Shown here one piece after another: positions 32,310-41,835 of a stretch of DNA of 42,767 nucleotides. Each line of letters begins with the position of its first letter. Within the stretch, counting starts at the first letter, position 1. Below the pieces are notes generated by a model, which saw nothing but the letters and a program-made list of their open reading frames with translations, was not told the DNA's origin and did not search any database. Source of the DNA: DASUBN01 sp036500225 (GTDB lineage: Bacteria > Pseudomonadota > Gammaproteobacteria > Natronospirales > REEB76); assembly GCA_036500225.1 (NCBI GenBank), contig DASYCJ010000004.1, forward strand, positions 1 through 42,767, given 5' to 3'. The position numbers were made by a program, and so were the translations under genes.

Positions 32310-33089
32310 ATGTCCGGCCGTCCAATCCCGCTGTCTCCCCGCCTGCTCGGCAGCCTCTTGGTACTGGGATTCCTGATCTCGGGCTGCGCCTACTGGCGCA
32401 AGCCCGACGGCCCCATCCCGGTGAAGCTCATCCCGGCAGCCCAGGCGGCGGCCACCCACCCCCTGGTCATCGTGCTCCCCGGCCGGAGCGATGACTTGGA
32501 TGATCTCACCAAGACTGGCATGGCTGAAACCATTCAGAAGGCCTGGCCCCAGGCGGATGTGCTCCTGGCCGGCGCCACACTCCCCTATTACAACGAAGGT
32601 CATGTGCAGCAGCGCCTGCACGACGAGGTCATCGCGCCGTCTCGGGCGCGCGGCTATCGCGAGATCTGGCTCACGGGTGCCTCCATGGGCGGCATGGGTA
32701 CCCTGCTCTATGACCGCAGCTATCCCCACGACGTCACCGGCATCATCCTCTACGCGCCCTACATGGGAGAACCGGCACTGGTGAAAGAGATCGCCGACGC
32801 AGGTGGTCCTGCTCACTGGGACGCGGGCCCCAAACCTGCTGCCTTGAACGGCGACAATTACCAGCGTGAGATGTGGCGCGTGGTAGAGGGTTGGAAGGAT
32901 CCCACTGAAGCCCGCCGCGTGTGGCTGGTGTGCGGCGATGATGACCGGTTGCTGAGCGCCGCCAAACTCATGGCGCCGCTCCTGCCGCCGGGACATTTCG
33001 TCCTGGTGAAAGGCGGCCACGACTGGCCCATGTGGGATGCGGGCGCGGCACAGGTGCTGCCGCAGATCGCGTCCGGGGATATCCATTAG
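32310..33089 (+). CDS. Lipoprotein alpha/beta hydrolase
   Basis: A 259-aa serine-hydrolase-fold protein attached to the membrane by a lipid: lipobox LISGC with Cys26. The nucleophile elbow is GASMGG (Ser125), an acidic residue lies in CGDDDRLL (209-212) and the catalytic His is in GGHDW (His237), giving a complete triad. The substrate is unknown; esterase or thioesterase activity on envelope lipids is plausible. It is divergent from the TonB operon across a palindromic site and 59 bp before the MFS gene, possibly co-transcribed with it. Confidence 0.82.
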   Translation: MSGRPIPLSPRLLGSLLVLGFLISGCAYWRKPDGPIPVKLIPAAQAAATHPLVIVLPGRSDDLDDLTKTGMAETIQKAWPQADVLLAGATLPYYNEGHVQQRLHDEVIAPSRARGYREIWLTGASMGGMGTLLYDRSYPHDVTGIILYAPYMGEPALVKEIADAGGPAHWDAGPKPAALNGDNYQREMWRVVEGWKDPTEARRVWLVCGDDDRLLSAAKLMAPLLPPGHFVLVKGGHDWPMWDAGAAQVLPQIASGDIH

Positions 33090-33148
33090 TTCCCCCTCCG
33101 TGCCTGCGTGGTCTTCGGCCCGCTTCGCCGTTTACACTACGCGCGCCC

Positions 33149-34369
33149 ATGACCACCCCCGACACCGACGCTCCACTGTTCCGGCACCCAGGTTTCCTGG
33201 AGTACTGGAGTTCGCGCCTGAACTCCATGTTCGCCTTCCAGATGCTCTCGGTGGCGGTGGGCTGGCAGATCTACGACATCACTCACCGGGCCTTGGATCT
33301 CGGCATCATCGGCCTGGTGCAGTTCATCCCGTCCTTCGTGCTGGCGCTGCCCGCCGGCCACGTGGCGGACATCTTCGAACGCCGCCGCATCGTGTTCATC
33401 TGCCAGGCGGTGGAAAGCACGGCCACTTTGTTCCTCGCCATCGGTAGTTGGCTCAACTGGTTCGATGAGCAGGCGATCCTGATCATCATCTTCGTCATCG
33501 GCTGCGCCCGGGCCTTCGAGTTCCCCACCATGCAGGCGCTCCTGCCCAGTATGGTGCCGCCTTCCTTACTGTCGCGAGCCATGGCGGCCGGCTCCTCCGC
33601 CAGCATGACCGCCATGATCGTGGGCCCCGCCCTCGGTGGCTTCATCTATGTGGCGGGTGCTGGCGTGGTGTACGGCGTATCGGCTGTGTTGTTCCTGGTG
33701 GCGGCGACCCTGATGTGGCGCCTGAGACTGGAACGCCCGCCCCAGAAGCGCGAACCCGCGACTCTCAAGACCGTATTCGCCGGCATCACTTTCATCCGCC
33801 ATCGGCCCGTGGTGCTGGGAGCCATCTCCCTGGATCTCTTCGCCGTGCTGTTGGGGGGCGCCACCGCGCTCCTGCCGGTATTCGCCCGGGACATCCTGCA
33901 TACCGGCCCTTGGGGGCTGGGTCTGTTGCGCGCGGCACCGGCAGTGGGTGCTCTCGGCATGTCCCTATGGCTCGCGCGCAAACCTCTCACGCGCCGCGTG
34001 GGTCACATCATGTTCTGGTCCGTGGCGGGCTTCGGCTTGGCGACCGTGGTCTTCGGCCTATCCCGGTCCTTCACGCTCTCGATGCTGGCGCTCCTGGCCA
34101 TGGGGGCCCTCGACATGGTGAGCATGGTGATCCGTGCCGCACTGGTGCAGCTCGAGACGCCGGACAACATGCGCGGACGGGTCAGCGCCGTGAACGCCAT
34201 CTTCATCAACACGTCGAATCAGCTCGGGGAATTCGAATCCGGCATCACGGCTGCATGGTGGGGCGCGGTGCCCGCCACCGTCGTCGGTGGCATCGGCACC
34301 TTGGTGGTGGTGGGACTCTGGATGTGGTGGTTCCCGCCCCTGCGGGAACGGCAAAGGCTCGAGTCTTAA
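33149..34369 (+). CDS. MFS transporter (EntS-like exporter group)
   Basis: A 406-aa major facilitator with about 12 membrane helices. The start MTTPDTDAPLFRHPGFLEYW at 33149 is chosen because the N-terminal cytoplasmic lead is typical; upstream codons in frame are the out-of-frame end of the hydrolase gene. The motif GHVADIFERRRIV is the loop 2-3 family signature, and the pattern RGRVSAVNAIFINTSNQLGEFESG is common in the EntS/DHA3 exporters. Substrate unknown; a siderophore or drug exporter is a family-based guess. Confidence 0.85.
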   Translation: MTTPDTDAPLFRHPGFLEYWSSRLNSMFAFQMLSVAVGWQIYDITHRALDLGIIGLVQFIPSFVLALPAGHVADIFERRRIVFICQAVESTATLFLAIGSWLNWFDEQAILIIIFVIGCARAFEFPTMQALLPSMVPPSLLSRAMAAGSSASMTAMIVGPALGGFIYVAGAGVVYGVSAVLFLVAATLMWRLRLERPPQKREPATLKTVFAGITFIRHRPVVLGAISLDLFAVLLGGATALLPVFARDILHTGPWGLGLLRAAPAVGALGMSLWLARKPLTRRVGHIMFWSVAGFGLATVVFGLSRSFTLSMLALLAMGALDMVSMVIRAALVQLETPDNMRGRVSAVNAIFINTSNQLGEFESGITAAWWGAVPATVVGGIGTLVVVGLWMWWFPPLRERQRLES

Positions 34370-34373
34370 GTCC

Positions 34374-34655
34374 TCAGTGGCTCCGCGGTGCCTTCGGTGC
34401 CGTGGTCACGGCCACCAACCACTCGCTATCCCTCTCCCTATCGCGCTTCACTGGCCTGCGCTGCACGTGCCAGAAGAAAGCGAAGCACAGGCTCATGGCC
34501 ATGAGTGCGGCACCCACCAGCACGTTCCAGGCTTCCAGCGCACCGTACTCTAGGAACGGGATCGGCATGCCGAAACCCCGTGACAGGGACAGGATGCCCG
34601 CGATGCCGAGGCCGCCGACCAACACACACTTGACGATGAACTTGAGCGGATACAT
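34374..34655 (-). CDS. Small two-helix inner-membrane protein
   Basis: I do not recognise the family. The 93-aa product has two membrane helices (about 5-24 and 43-62) and a basic, charged tail (RRPVKRDRERDSEW). A strong GGGAGG ribosome site lies 4 bases before the ATG, which is the main reason to call it real. It converges on the MFS gene with 4 bp between the stops and has no obvious partner. Confidence 0.7.
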   Translation of the reverse strand: MYPLKFIVKCVLVGGLGIAGILSLSRGFGMPIPFLEYGALEAWNVLVGAALMAMSLCFAFFWHVQRRPVKRDRERDSEWLVAVTTAPKAPRSH

Positions 34656-34775
34656 GAGACCTCCCTGGTGGCATATGCCACGGACTCCATCCTTGGAGCC
34701 CGCGTATCCCAGCTTGGTGGCTGGAGGTGCTAAGGAATATAGCCCCGTCCAATCCGGGAATCTGTAGTCCTAATC

Positions 34776-35201
34776 CTACTCGTCTAACTTTGCCGAGAAC
34801 TTCTTCGGCGCGATGGCCCGATAGCTCTCCTCGATCCAACTGCGCAATATGTCATACGGAGGATGGTCACCCACCTCGAAGCTGGCGGTGACCCAGCCGC
34901 TCTTACCGAGGTTGTAACCGGTGGACTCGGCGAATGGCGCAAGCAAGGCCGCGCCATAGGAGTGTGGGAGCTTGGTGGTCACCTGGAGTCCGTCGGCGCT
35001 ACCACGCATGAAGACGAATATGCGCTTTCGTACCTTGATGACCCGCTCACCCCACGGGAACTCCTCGTAGGCTTCCGGGAAACCGAGTGCATATTTGCGC
35101 AGCGCCGCTTCCCCGACCCGGAAGCCCGGCCGCACCGATCTCTTCTTGGCAGCTGCCTTGCGCGCAGGCTTGCGGGCGGGTCTCTTCTTCCGTGGAGTCA
35201 C
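34776..35201 (-). CDS. YjbR/MmcQ-like protein with basic N-terminal tail
   Basis: A 141-aa member of the MmcQ/YjbR family (CyaY-like fold, DNA-binding suspected): FPEAYEEFPWGERVIKVRKRIFVF and ESTGYNLGKSGWVTASF with a C-terminal helical end (IEESYRAIAPKK). The GTG start shares bases with the preceding GFA stop (TAGTG at 35199-35203), so it is translationally coupled. The first ~22 residues are Lys/Arg/Ala/Pro-rich, like a histone-like tail, which is extra compared with the usual ~118-aa family. Confidence 0.82.
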   Translation of the reverse strand: MTPRKKRPARKPARKAAAKKRSVRPGFRVGEAALRKYALGFPEAYEEFPWGERVIKVRKRIFVFMRGSADGLQVTTKLPHSYGAALLAPFAESTGYNLGKSGWVTASFEVGDHPPYDILRSWIEESYRAIAPKKFSAKLDE

Positions 35202-35548
35202 TACAGACTCTTGCCATCGAAGTGGTTGATCTTGATGCCGGCCAGGTCCACGTCCGGCAGGCAGCGCAGGTTCACCGCCACCATGGACTTGCCATCCTTG
35301 CCCGCACCCATGCCGAAAGGAGCGCAGCCGCAGTTCGGGCAGAAATAGTGCTTGATGTGGTGCTTGTTGAAACTGTAGTACGACATGTCGCTTTCAGGGG
35401 TCTTGAGGCTGAGCTTCTCCCCCGGCAGAAACCACAAGAGGTGGCCCCGGCGCCGGCAGATGGAGCAGTTGCACTCGGTGGCCTCCTTCGGCTCCCCCTC
35501 CACTTCGTAGGCAATCTTGCCGCAATGGCAGCCACCAGCGTATTTCAT
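35201..35548 (-). CDS. GFA-family zinc protein
   Basis: A 115-aa protein of the glutathione-dependent formaldehyde-activating (GFA/CENP-V) family. Zinc ligands are clear: CHC (7, 9), CNCSIC (26, 28, 31) and CPNC (70, 73). In most members the substrate is unknown and formaldehyde activity is doubtful. It is coupled to the YjbR-like gene by overlapping stop and start codons. A GGAG-type site lies before the ATG. Confidence 0.88.
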   Translation of the reverse strand: MKYAGGCHCGKIAYEVEGEPKEATECNCSICRRRGHLLWFLPGEKLSLKTPESDMSYYSFNKHHIKHYFCPNCGCAPFGMGAGKDGKSMVAVNLRCLPDVDLAGIKINHFDGKSL

Positions 35549-35731
35549 GGGTTTTCAATCTCCACGACATGAAGTTTAAGAAAACGTTGCCCAGACAATA
35601 CCTTAGACATGCGAAATTATCAGGGAATCCCCTAAGGGTATATACGGGTCACCCCGATGCCCGAAAACTTCGTGTACGGGCAATCTACGCTCCGTCAGAT
35701 GGCCACAGCAAGAACAGGAGCCCAAAAGTCC

Positions 35732-36067
35732 ATGAACCGTGACCGCCGCAAGACCCCGAGCCTGCAAATGGAAGAGCGCGCCATCATCCGCACCTGGGAT
35801 CACCGCGGCGAGGAAGCCATGGTCTCCAAACACTATGCCATGGCCATGGATTTCACCCAGCAGGGTCTGCAGATCTACTCCAGCTCGCCCCTGCCGACCG
35901 GCGAGGTCATGGACATCGACATCACCCTGCAGGGCCAGGCGCGTCCCTACAGCCTCAAAGGCGTAGCGCGCAGCGTCTCGCGCAGCGACGACTCCTCAGG
36001 CTACGTGATCAGCGTCGACCTGGTGTCCGACAAGAACGCCGCCTCCTGGCGCCGTCAGTTCCACTGA
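35732..36067 (+). CDS. PilZ-like domain protein
   Basis: A 111-aa single-domain protein. The pattern RRK near the start, then DFTQQGLQIYSS (compare the PilZ D/N-x-S-x-x-G motif, here DFTQQG), then VARSVSRSDDSSGYVISVDL, resembles PilZ proteins that bind cyclic di-GMP, but the second motif has Thr for Ser and binding is uncertain. I prefer ATG 35732 (MNRDRRKTPS), with AGGAG 11 bases upstream, over an ATG at 35657. It is followed by a strong terminator and appears monocistronic. Confidence 0.65.
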   Translation: MNRDRRKTPSLQMEERAIIRTWDHRGEEAMVSKHYAMAMDFTQQGLQIYSSSPLPTGEVMDIDITLQGQARPYSLKGVARSVSRSDDSSGYVISVDLVSDKNAASWRRQFH

Positions 36068-36078
36068 TACGATTTTGA

Positions 36079-36112
36079 CCGCCGTCCGGGTTCGCCCGGC
36101 GGCGGATTTTTT
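36079..36112 (+). terminator. Rho-independent terminator after the PilZ-like gene
   Basis: A stem of CCGCCG plus CCGGG pairs with CCCGG plus CGGCGG around a TTCG loop with one bulged T, followed by TTTTTT (36107-36112). It begins 12 bases after the stop. Confidence 0.9.
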
Positions 36113-36166
36113 ATACTCCGAGCTTCCGCCGCATGGTTTGCCCAGCGGCGTCTTTTTATCCGCCAC

Positions 36167-36196
36167 AAAAAGAAAGGGCCAGCTTTCGCCGGCCCT
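36167..36196 (-). terminator. Rho-independent terminator after the M3 peptidase gene
   Basis: On the minus strand GGGCCGGC and GCTGGCCC pair around GAAA with one weak position (36176-36195), followed by TTTCTTTTT. It lies 27 bases after the M3 stop. Confidence 0.85.
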
Positions 36197-36222
36197 CTCT
36201 ATCTAGCTAACTCCGATACGAT

Positions 36223-38418
36223 TTACTTACCGCTGGCATCGATGCCATGGTCCTTGAGGTACGGAGTGATGTCCGGGGCGTGGCCGTTGAAGGCCTTGAA
36301 CATCACGTTGTAGTCCTCGGTGTTGCCACGGGACAGGATCAGCTTACGGAAGCGGTCGCCGTTCTTGCGGGTCAGACCGCCATTCTTCTCGAACCAGGAG
36401 AAGGAATCGTCCGCCAGCATCCGGGTCCAGGTGTAGGCGTAATAGCCCGCCGCGTAGCCGTTGCTCCAGATGTGCAGGAAGTAGCTCGAGCGGTAGCGGG
36501 TCGGCACTTCCTGCATGAGCAGGCCGTCCTTGGTCAAGGAGTCGGTCTCGAACTGATCCACGTCCTTCGGCACACTGCCGGGGGCGAGTTCATGCCAGTT
36601 CATGTCGAGCTCAGAGGCCGCCAGCACTTCGGTCAGGTCATAGCCCTGGTTGAAGGTCGAGGCCTTCTTGATCTTGGCCACCAGTTCCGCCGGCATCGGC
36701 GCGCCGGTCTGGTAGTTACGCGCGTAGTGGGCAAAGACCTTCGGGTCCGAAGCCCAGTGCTCGTTGAACTGCGAGGGGAACTCCACCCAGTCGCGCGCCG
36801 TGTTGGCGCCAGACAGGGTCGGGTACTTCTGGTCGGCGAACAGGCCGTGCAGGCCGTGGCCGAACTCATGGAACATGGTGGTCACGTCGTCGAAGCTCAG
36901 GAGCGCGGGCTTGCCGGCCTCGGGCTTGGCGAAGTTGGCCACGTTGTAGATCACGGGCTTAGTGCCGAGCACCTTGGACTGGGTGACCAAGTTGCTCATC
37001 CAGGCGCCACCGGACTTGTTGTCACGCTTGAAGTAGTCGCAGTAGAAGAGGCCCAGGGGCTTCTTGTTGGAGTCGAACACTTCGAACACGCGCACGTCGG
37101 ACTGCCACACCGGCAGGTCATGGCGCTCCTTGAAGGTCACGCCGTAGAGCTGGTTGGCGGCATAGAACACGCCGTCCTTCAGCACCTTGTTCAGCTCGAA
37201 GTACGGACGCACCTGGGCATCGTCCAGGTCGTACTTGGCCTTGCGCACCTTCTCGGCGTAATAGTTCCAGTCATAGGGCGCGAGCTTGAAGCCGCCCTTC
37301 TCCTGGTCGATCACGTCCTGGATATCCTTGGCCTCGTCGCGGGCCTTGGCAGTCACCGCCGGCACTAACTTGCCGAGCAACTGGTCCACGGCCGCCGGGG
37401 TCTTGGCCATCTGGTCCTGCAGCTTCCAGGTGGCATAGTCCGGATAGCCCATGAGCTTGGCCTGCTCGGCGCGGATCTCTGCGATGCGCAGGATGGTAGC
37501 GCGGGTATCGTTCGCGTCATTATGCTCGGTACGCAGCCAGGAGGCCTCGAACAGCTTCTGGCGGGTGTCACGATCCGTGAGGAACTGCAGGTCCGGCTGC
37601 TGGGTGGTGTTCTGCAGCGGGATCACCCACTTGCCGGTGAGCTTGCGAGAATCGGCGTTGGAGGCGGCGCTGGCGATCTGCGCGTCGCTCAGGCCCGCGA
37701 GTGAGGCCTTGTCATCCACCACCAGGGCGCTGGCCTTCGTGCCGGCCAGCAACTGGTCCTGGAACTTGTTGGACAGCTCCGCCAGCTCGCCGTTGAGCTT
37801 CTTCAGGCTCTCCTTGTCGGCGTCGTTGAGCTTGGCGCCGGCGAGCACGGCCTCCTGATAGTAGTACTCCAGCAGACGGGAGGATTCCTGGTCCAGCTTC
37901 AGTTTGGTACGTTCGTTATAGAGGGTCTCGATGCGGGCGAAGAGCTTGGAGTTCAGGGTGATGTAGTCCTGGGCTGCCTGCAGCTTGGGGGCTTCCGTGT
38001 CCTGCACCTGTTGCAGGGCATCGTCGGTGTTGGCGCCGGTCACAGCGCTGAACACCAAGCCCACGCGGTTCAGCAGCTGGCCGCTCTTCTCCAGGGCGGC
38101 GATGGTGTTCTCAAATGTGGGCTTGTCCGGGTTATTGGCGATGGCGTCCACTTCGACGCGCTGTTCCTTGATGCCTTCCTCGATGGCCGGCTGGTAGTCG
38201 CTGTCCTTGATCTTGTCGAAGGGCGGCGCCTGCATGAACAGCTTGCTCGGCTTGGCGAAGGGATTGTCCTTGGTGAAGGGCGCCACCGGAGCCGGAGCCG
38301 TGGAGGCGGCCGGGGCGGCTGCCGTGCTGCCGGCAGCGGTACCGTCGGCGAAGCCGGAGGTGGAAGCCGCAACCAGCGCGGCCGCCCCCAGGAAGCTCAA
38401 TGTCAGGTTCTTCAACAT
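36223..38418 (-). CDS. M3-family peptidyl-dipeptidase (Dcp-like), secreted
   Basis: A 731-aa zinc metallopeptidase of family M3 with catalytic HEFGH at 517-521 (MFHEFGHGLHGLF), where the His and Glu residues bind zinc and activate water. The size and C-terminal pattern (SELDMNWHEL, RYRSSYFLHIWSNGYAAGYYAY) fit the Dcp/oligopeptidase group. A signal peptide (MLKNLTLSFLGAAALVAASTS) and an Ala/Pro/Thr-rich lead place it in the periplasm, unlike cytoplasmic E. coli Dcp. It is divergent from an M13 peptidase. A CTATATATAG palindrome lies 17 bases upstream of the start. Confidence 0.93.
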   Translation of the reverse strand: MLKNLTLSFLGAAALVAASTSGFADGTAAGSTAAAPAASTAPAPVAPFTKDNPFAKPSKLFMQAPPFDKIKDSDYQPAIEEGIKEQRVEVDAIANNPDKPTFENTIAALEKSGQLLNRVGLVFSAVTGANTDDALQQVQDTEAPKLQAAQDYITLNSKLFARIETLYNERTKLKLDQESSRLLEYYYQEAVLAGAKLNDADKESLKKLNGELAELSNKFQDQLLAGTKASALVVDDKASLAGLSDAQIASAASNADSRKLTGKWVIPLQNTTQQPDLQFLTDRDTRQKLFEASWLRTEHNDANDTRATILRIAEIRAEQAKLMGYPDYATWKLQDQMAKTPAAVDQLLGKLVPAVTAKARDEAKDIQDVIDQEKGGFKLAPYDWNYYAEKVRKAKYDLDDAQVRPYFELNKVLKDGVFYAANQLYGVTFKERHDLPVWQSDVRVFEVFDSNKKPLGLFYCDYFKRDNKSGGAWMSNLVTQSKVLGTKPVIYNVANFAKPEAGKPALLSFDDVTTMFHEFGHGLHGLFADQKYPTLSGANTARDWVEFPSQFNEHWASDPKVFAHYARNYQTGAPMPAELVAKIKKASTFNQGYDLTEVLAASELDMNWHELAPGSVPKDVDQFETDSLTKDGLLMQEVPTRYRSSYFLHIWSNGYAAGYYAYTWTRMLADDSFSWFEKNGGLTRKNGDRFRKLILSRGNTEDYNVMFKAFNGHAPDITPYLKDHGIDASGK

Positions 38419-38627
38419 GGCCGATTTCCTCGTTCTATATATAGTTGGGAAGACAGATCGGGCTTTGGGACACGCCCCCGAGCAAGGCCCGGAACTTTAC
38501 CCCTAATCCGGGGTCCAGCCAATGTGGCCGTATTACGGCCTAGACTTAGGTGCAGACCACGGGAACAGCTATTAGGTTCCGCCGGTCTGCACTATCGGGG
38601 TCCCCCGCTCTATATAAGGAAGCACCC

Positions 38628-40772
38628 ATGCGCGCCTTGAAGTCCCTATTGCTGGCAGCCGCCTGCGCGGTCCCGCTCAGCGTCCTCGCTACCGCCCAGG
38701 CCCCGAAAGACGACGGCCTGCACGCCGACTGGATCGACAAGAGCGTCGACCCTGCCCAGGATTTCTTCCACTACGCCAACGGCGACTGGCTGAAAGCCAA
38801 CCCAATCCCCGGGGACCATTCATCCTGGGGCAGCTTCGACATCCTCTACGACCACAACCAGGACGTGCTGAAGCAGGTGGTGGAAAGCGCCGCCAAGGAC
38901 AAGAAAGCCAAGCAAGGTAGCGATACGCAGAAGGTGGCGGACTTCTACGCCGCCGGCATGGACGAGAAAGCCATCGAAGCCGCCGGTGCGAAGCCGCTGG
39001 ATGACGAACTGGCGCGCATCGCAGGCATCAAGGACGCCCATGGGCTGGAGGATGAAGTGGCGCACCTGCACATGATGGGTGTGGGAGTGATGTTCCGTTT
39101 CGGCGAGAGCCAGGACCTGCATGATAGTAGCAAGGTCATTGGCGCCGCCTACCAGGGCGGTCTCGGCCTTCCGGACCGCGACTACTACGTGAAGACTGCC
39201 GACAAGTGCGTGGCCCCTGCATCCGCGAGCGGTACTGCACCCGTGTCCGCCACCAGTGCTGCCGCGCAAGCGGCTGAAGCGGCGGTGACGGCCTGCAAGG
39301 CCCAGGCGGATCATTTCCAGAAGATCCGCGACGCCTACACGGCGCATATGACAGCGATGTTCCAGTTGCTGGGCGATCCGGCGGACAAGGCCGCGGCGGA
39401 ATCCGCCACAGTCATGAAGATCGAGACCGCACTGGCCGCAGCCTCCATGACCCGCGTCGAACGCCGCAACCCGGACAACTCCTATCACATCACCGACCTC
39501 GCGGGTCTGAAGACTCTCACCCCGGACTTCGCCTGGGACCGTTATTTCTCCGACGTGGGCCACCCGGAACTCGCCAGCATCAACGTGGGTCAGCCGGATT
39601 TCTTCAAGGCTCTCGACGGCCAGCTCACCCAGGTCAGCATCGCTGACTGGCAGACCTATCTGCGCTGGCATCTGGTGGACGACTCCGCGCCCTACCTCTC
39701 GAAGGCTTTCGTGGACGAGGACTTCAAGATGAACTCGATGCTGAGCGGCGCCACCGAGCTCGAGCCGCGCTGGAAGCGCGTGCTCGCGACGGAGGACCAG
39801 CTCATCGGCTTCGCCATGGGCAAGCTCTATGTGGCCAAGGCCTTCCCGCCTTCCTCCAAGAAGCAGGTGTTGGCTATCCTGCACGCCATCCGTGGCGCAC
39901 TGCATGATGACTTGAGCACCCTCGCCTGGATGTCACCTGCTACCCGCACGGCGGCCCAGGAAAAGCTAAAGATGATCGAGGAACGCATCGGCTACCCGGA
40001 CAAGTGGCGTGATTACTCCAGCCTCACCGTGACCCGCAGCTCCTATGTCGGCAACGTGATGGCCGCCAGCGCCTTCCTGCAGAAGCGCGAGCTGAACAAG
40101 ATCGGCAAGCCGGTGGACCTCACCGAGTGGGGCATGACGCCTCCGACGGTGAACGCCTACTACTCCTCACAGCGCAACAACATCAACTTCCCGGCGGGCA
40201 TCCTGCAACCTCCGTTCTTCGACCCCAAGGCCACCCCGGCAGTGAACTTCGGTTCCTTAGGCTTCGTCATGGGCCATGAGATCACCCATGGCTTTGACGA
40301 CCAGGGCGCCCAATTCGACGGCAGGGGAAACCGCATGGCCAAGCCAGGCTGGTGGACCGACGAGGACTTCGCCAAGTTCCAGAAGGCCACGGACTGCATC
40401 TCGGATCATTTCTCGCAGTACACCATCCCGGGCGGCGCTCACGTGCAGGGTCATCTGGTGACGGGTGAAGCCACCGCCGACCTGGGCGGCCTGACCCTCG
40501 CCTGGCGCGCCTACCATGCCTCCAAGTACTACAAGGTGGCGAAGAAGCTGGACGGCTACACGCCTGACCAGCAGTTCTTCCTCGGCGCGGCTCACGTGTG
40601 GGCGGAGAGCGTCCGTCCGGAGCGTCAGCAGCAGTTGGTCACCGTGGATCCGCATCCGCCGGCGATATATCGCGTGAACGGTACCCTCGCCAACATGCCG
40701 CAGTTCCAGAAGACCTGGAACGTGCCGGATGACAGCCCGATGGTGAATAAGGACAGGTGCGTCATCTGGTGA
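38628..40772 (+). CDS. M13-family neprilysin-like metallopeptidase, secreted
   Basis: A 714-aa zinc endopeptidase of family M13 (PepO/neprilysin). Zinc site: HEITH (550-554) inside GHEITHGFDDQGAQFDG, third ligand Glu614 in GEATADLGG. NAYYSSQRNNINFPAGILQP is another family block, and the CVIW end is the characteristic M13 terminus. A signal peptide (MRALKSLLLAAACAVPLSVL) fixes the start at 38628, preceded by TATATAAGGA; an in-frame ATG at 38550 would place extra residues before it. It cuts peptides, probably in the periplasm. A clear terminator follows. Confidence 0.94.
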   Translation: MRALKSLLLAAACAVPLSVLATAQAPKDDGLHADWIDKSVDPAQDFFHYANGDWLKANPIPGDHSSWGSFDILYDHNQDVLKQVVESAAKDKKAKQGSDTQKVADFYAAGMDEKAIEAAGAKPLDDELARIAGIKDAHGLEDEVAHLHMMGVGVMFRFGESQDLHDSSKVIGAAYQGGLGLPDRDYYVKTADKCVAPASASGTAPVSATSAAAQAAEAAVTACKAQADHFQKIRDAYTAHMTAMFQLLGDPADKAAAESATVMKIETALAAASMTRVERRNPDNSYHITDLAGLKTLTPDFAWDRYFSDVGHPELASINVGQPDFFKALDGQLTQVSIADWQTYLRWHLVDDSAPYLSKAFVDEDFKMNSMLSGATELEPRWKRVLATEDQLIGFAMGKLYVAKAFPPSSKKQVLAILHAIRGALHDDLSTLAWMSPATRTAAQEKLKMIEERIGYPDKWRDYSSLTVTRSSYVGNVMAASAFLQKRELNKIGKPVDLTEWGMTPPTVNAYYSSQRNNINFPAGILQPPFFDPKATPAVNFGSLGFVMGHEITHGFDDQGAQFDGRGNRMAKPGWWTDEDFAKFQKATDCISDHFSQYTIPGGAHVQGHLVTGEATADLGGLTLAWRAYHASKYYKVAKKLDGYTPDQQFFLGAAHVWAESVRPERQQQLVTVDPHPPAIYRVNGTLANMPQFQKTWNVPDDSPMVNKDRCVIW

Positions 40773-40798
40773 CGCGGTAAGATCAAGTCGAAACCAAG

Positions 40799-40827
40799 AC
40801 GGCGGCCAAACGGCCGCCGTTTTCTTT
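40799..40827 (+). terminator. Rho-independent terminator after the M13 peptidase gene
   Basis: A perfect 9-bp stem ACGGCGGCC/GGCCGCCGT with loop AAAC (40799-40820) is followed by TTTTCTTT. It lies between the convergent M13 and patatin genes. Confidence 0.9.
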
Positions 40828-41835
40828 CTACTTGTTCAATGGCTTCACTTTGGCTTTGGGATTGGTGAACCACTTCAGATAATCGGTGGCACCCTGCACG
40901 CCGTTGGCGATGAGGGTCTTGATCTGTGCCGGCGTGAGTCCGAAGTCCGTGGCGCCGATACCCGCCGCATCGATAAACACCGTGCGGTGCCAGTCGTTGT
41001 CGTGGAGGTGGGTCTTATTGGCAGTATCCAGCATGAAGCCCACCAGGGCCTTGATGTAATCCTCCACGTTCTCGACCTTGTCCGGCGGCGACTTCCAGGT
41101 CTGTTTCTCCGCGGCGATCTCGTCCGCCGTGTCCACCCGGAAGCCTAAGGTCTCCTTGTTGAACACCTGGTCGCCGTCGTAGAGCGTCGGATAATCTGGC
41201 TTCGCACCCTTCTTCACGTTTTCCAGGAAACGCTTGTCGTCGAACATGTCGATGGGATAGTTCCAGCTCACGCCCCCATCCACCCGCACGCTGCCCTGGG
41301 CCATGATGGCCTGGAAGAAGAACGGGATGCTCATGGAGGTGCGGGTGGCGTACCAGATGGGCACGTCCGGCGAATCGTCGCCGGAGAAAGTCAGCGCCTG
41401 CTGCTTGCTGAGATCCGTGCCCACCATATAGAGATCGCGGAAGGCGCCACCCTTGGCCTTGAAGGCACGCAGTTGCGCGAAGGTGGTGTCCGCATCGCCG
41501 GTGCGCTGCTTGATGATGGCCTGTATCCAGGCGGCGAAAGCGTCGCCCTTGTACCAGCCGTAGTCGTTCACCAGCCGCCAGATGTTGCTGGTGGGCAGGA
41601 GGCTCGAATCCATGAACTCACGGAAGTCGGTACCACCTACGATGCTGGCGATGTCCTTGCTGCCGGCTCCCAGGGCCAGGAGTGTCGCGGTGATGGCGCC
41701 GGCGGAAGTGCCGGCCACGCGGGTGATGTTGGGCAAGATCCCCTGCTGCTCCAGCACCTGGATGGCACCGGCGTAGGCGATGCCCTTGACTCCACCTCCC
41801 TCGAACACCAGGTTATGAAACTGGTTGATAGGCAT
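40828..41835 (-). CDS. Patatin-like phospholipase
   Basis: A 335-aa patatin-family lipid acyl hydrolase with the Ser-Asp dyad: oxyanion loop GGGVKG (13-18), nucleophile GTSAG (Ser44) and DGG (Asp187). There is no signal peptide, so it is cytoplasmic or exported by another route. It converges on the M13 gene and is divergent from the M1 gene. Patatins are sometimes T6SS or T3SS effectors, but it lies more than 20 kb from the T6SS operon and nothing links them. Confidence 0.9.
   Translation of the reverse strand: MPINQFHNLVFEGGGVKGIAYAGAIQVLEQQGILPNITRVAGTSAGAITATLLALGAGSKDIASIVGGTDFREFMDSSLLPTSNIWRLVNDYGWYKGDAFAAWIQAIIKQRTGDADTTFAQLRAFKAKGGAFRDLYMVGTDLSKQQALTFSGDDSPDVPIWYATRTSMSIPFFFQAIMAQGSVRVDGGVSWNYPIDMFDDKRFLENVKKGAKPDYPTLYDGDQVFNKETLGFRVDTADEIAAEKQTWKSPPDKVENVEDYIKALVGFMLDTANKTHLHDNDWHRTVFIDAAGIGATDFGLTPAQIKTLIANGVQGATDYLKWFTNPKAKVKPLNK

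Noticed and set aside
40828..41835. Patatin-like protein as a T6SS effector
   Set aside because: It lies more than 20 kb from vgrG with no adaptor, immunity gene or PAAR next to it; the family is also common as housekeeping lipase.
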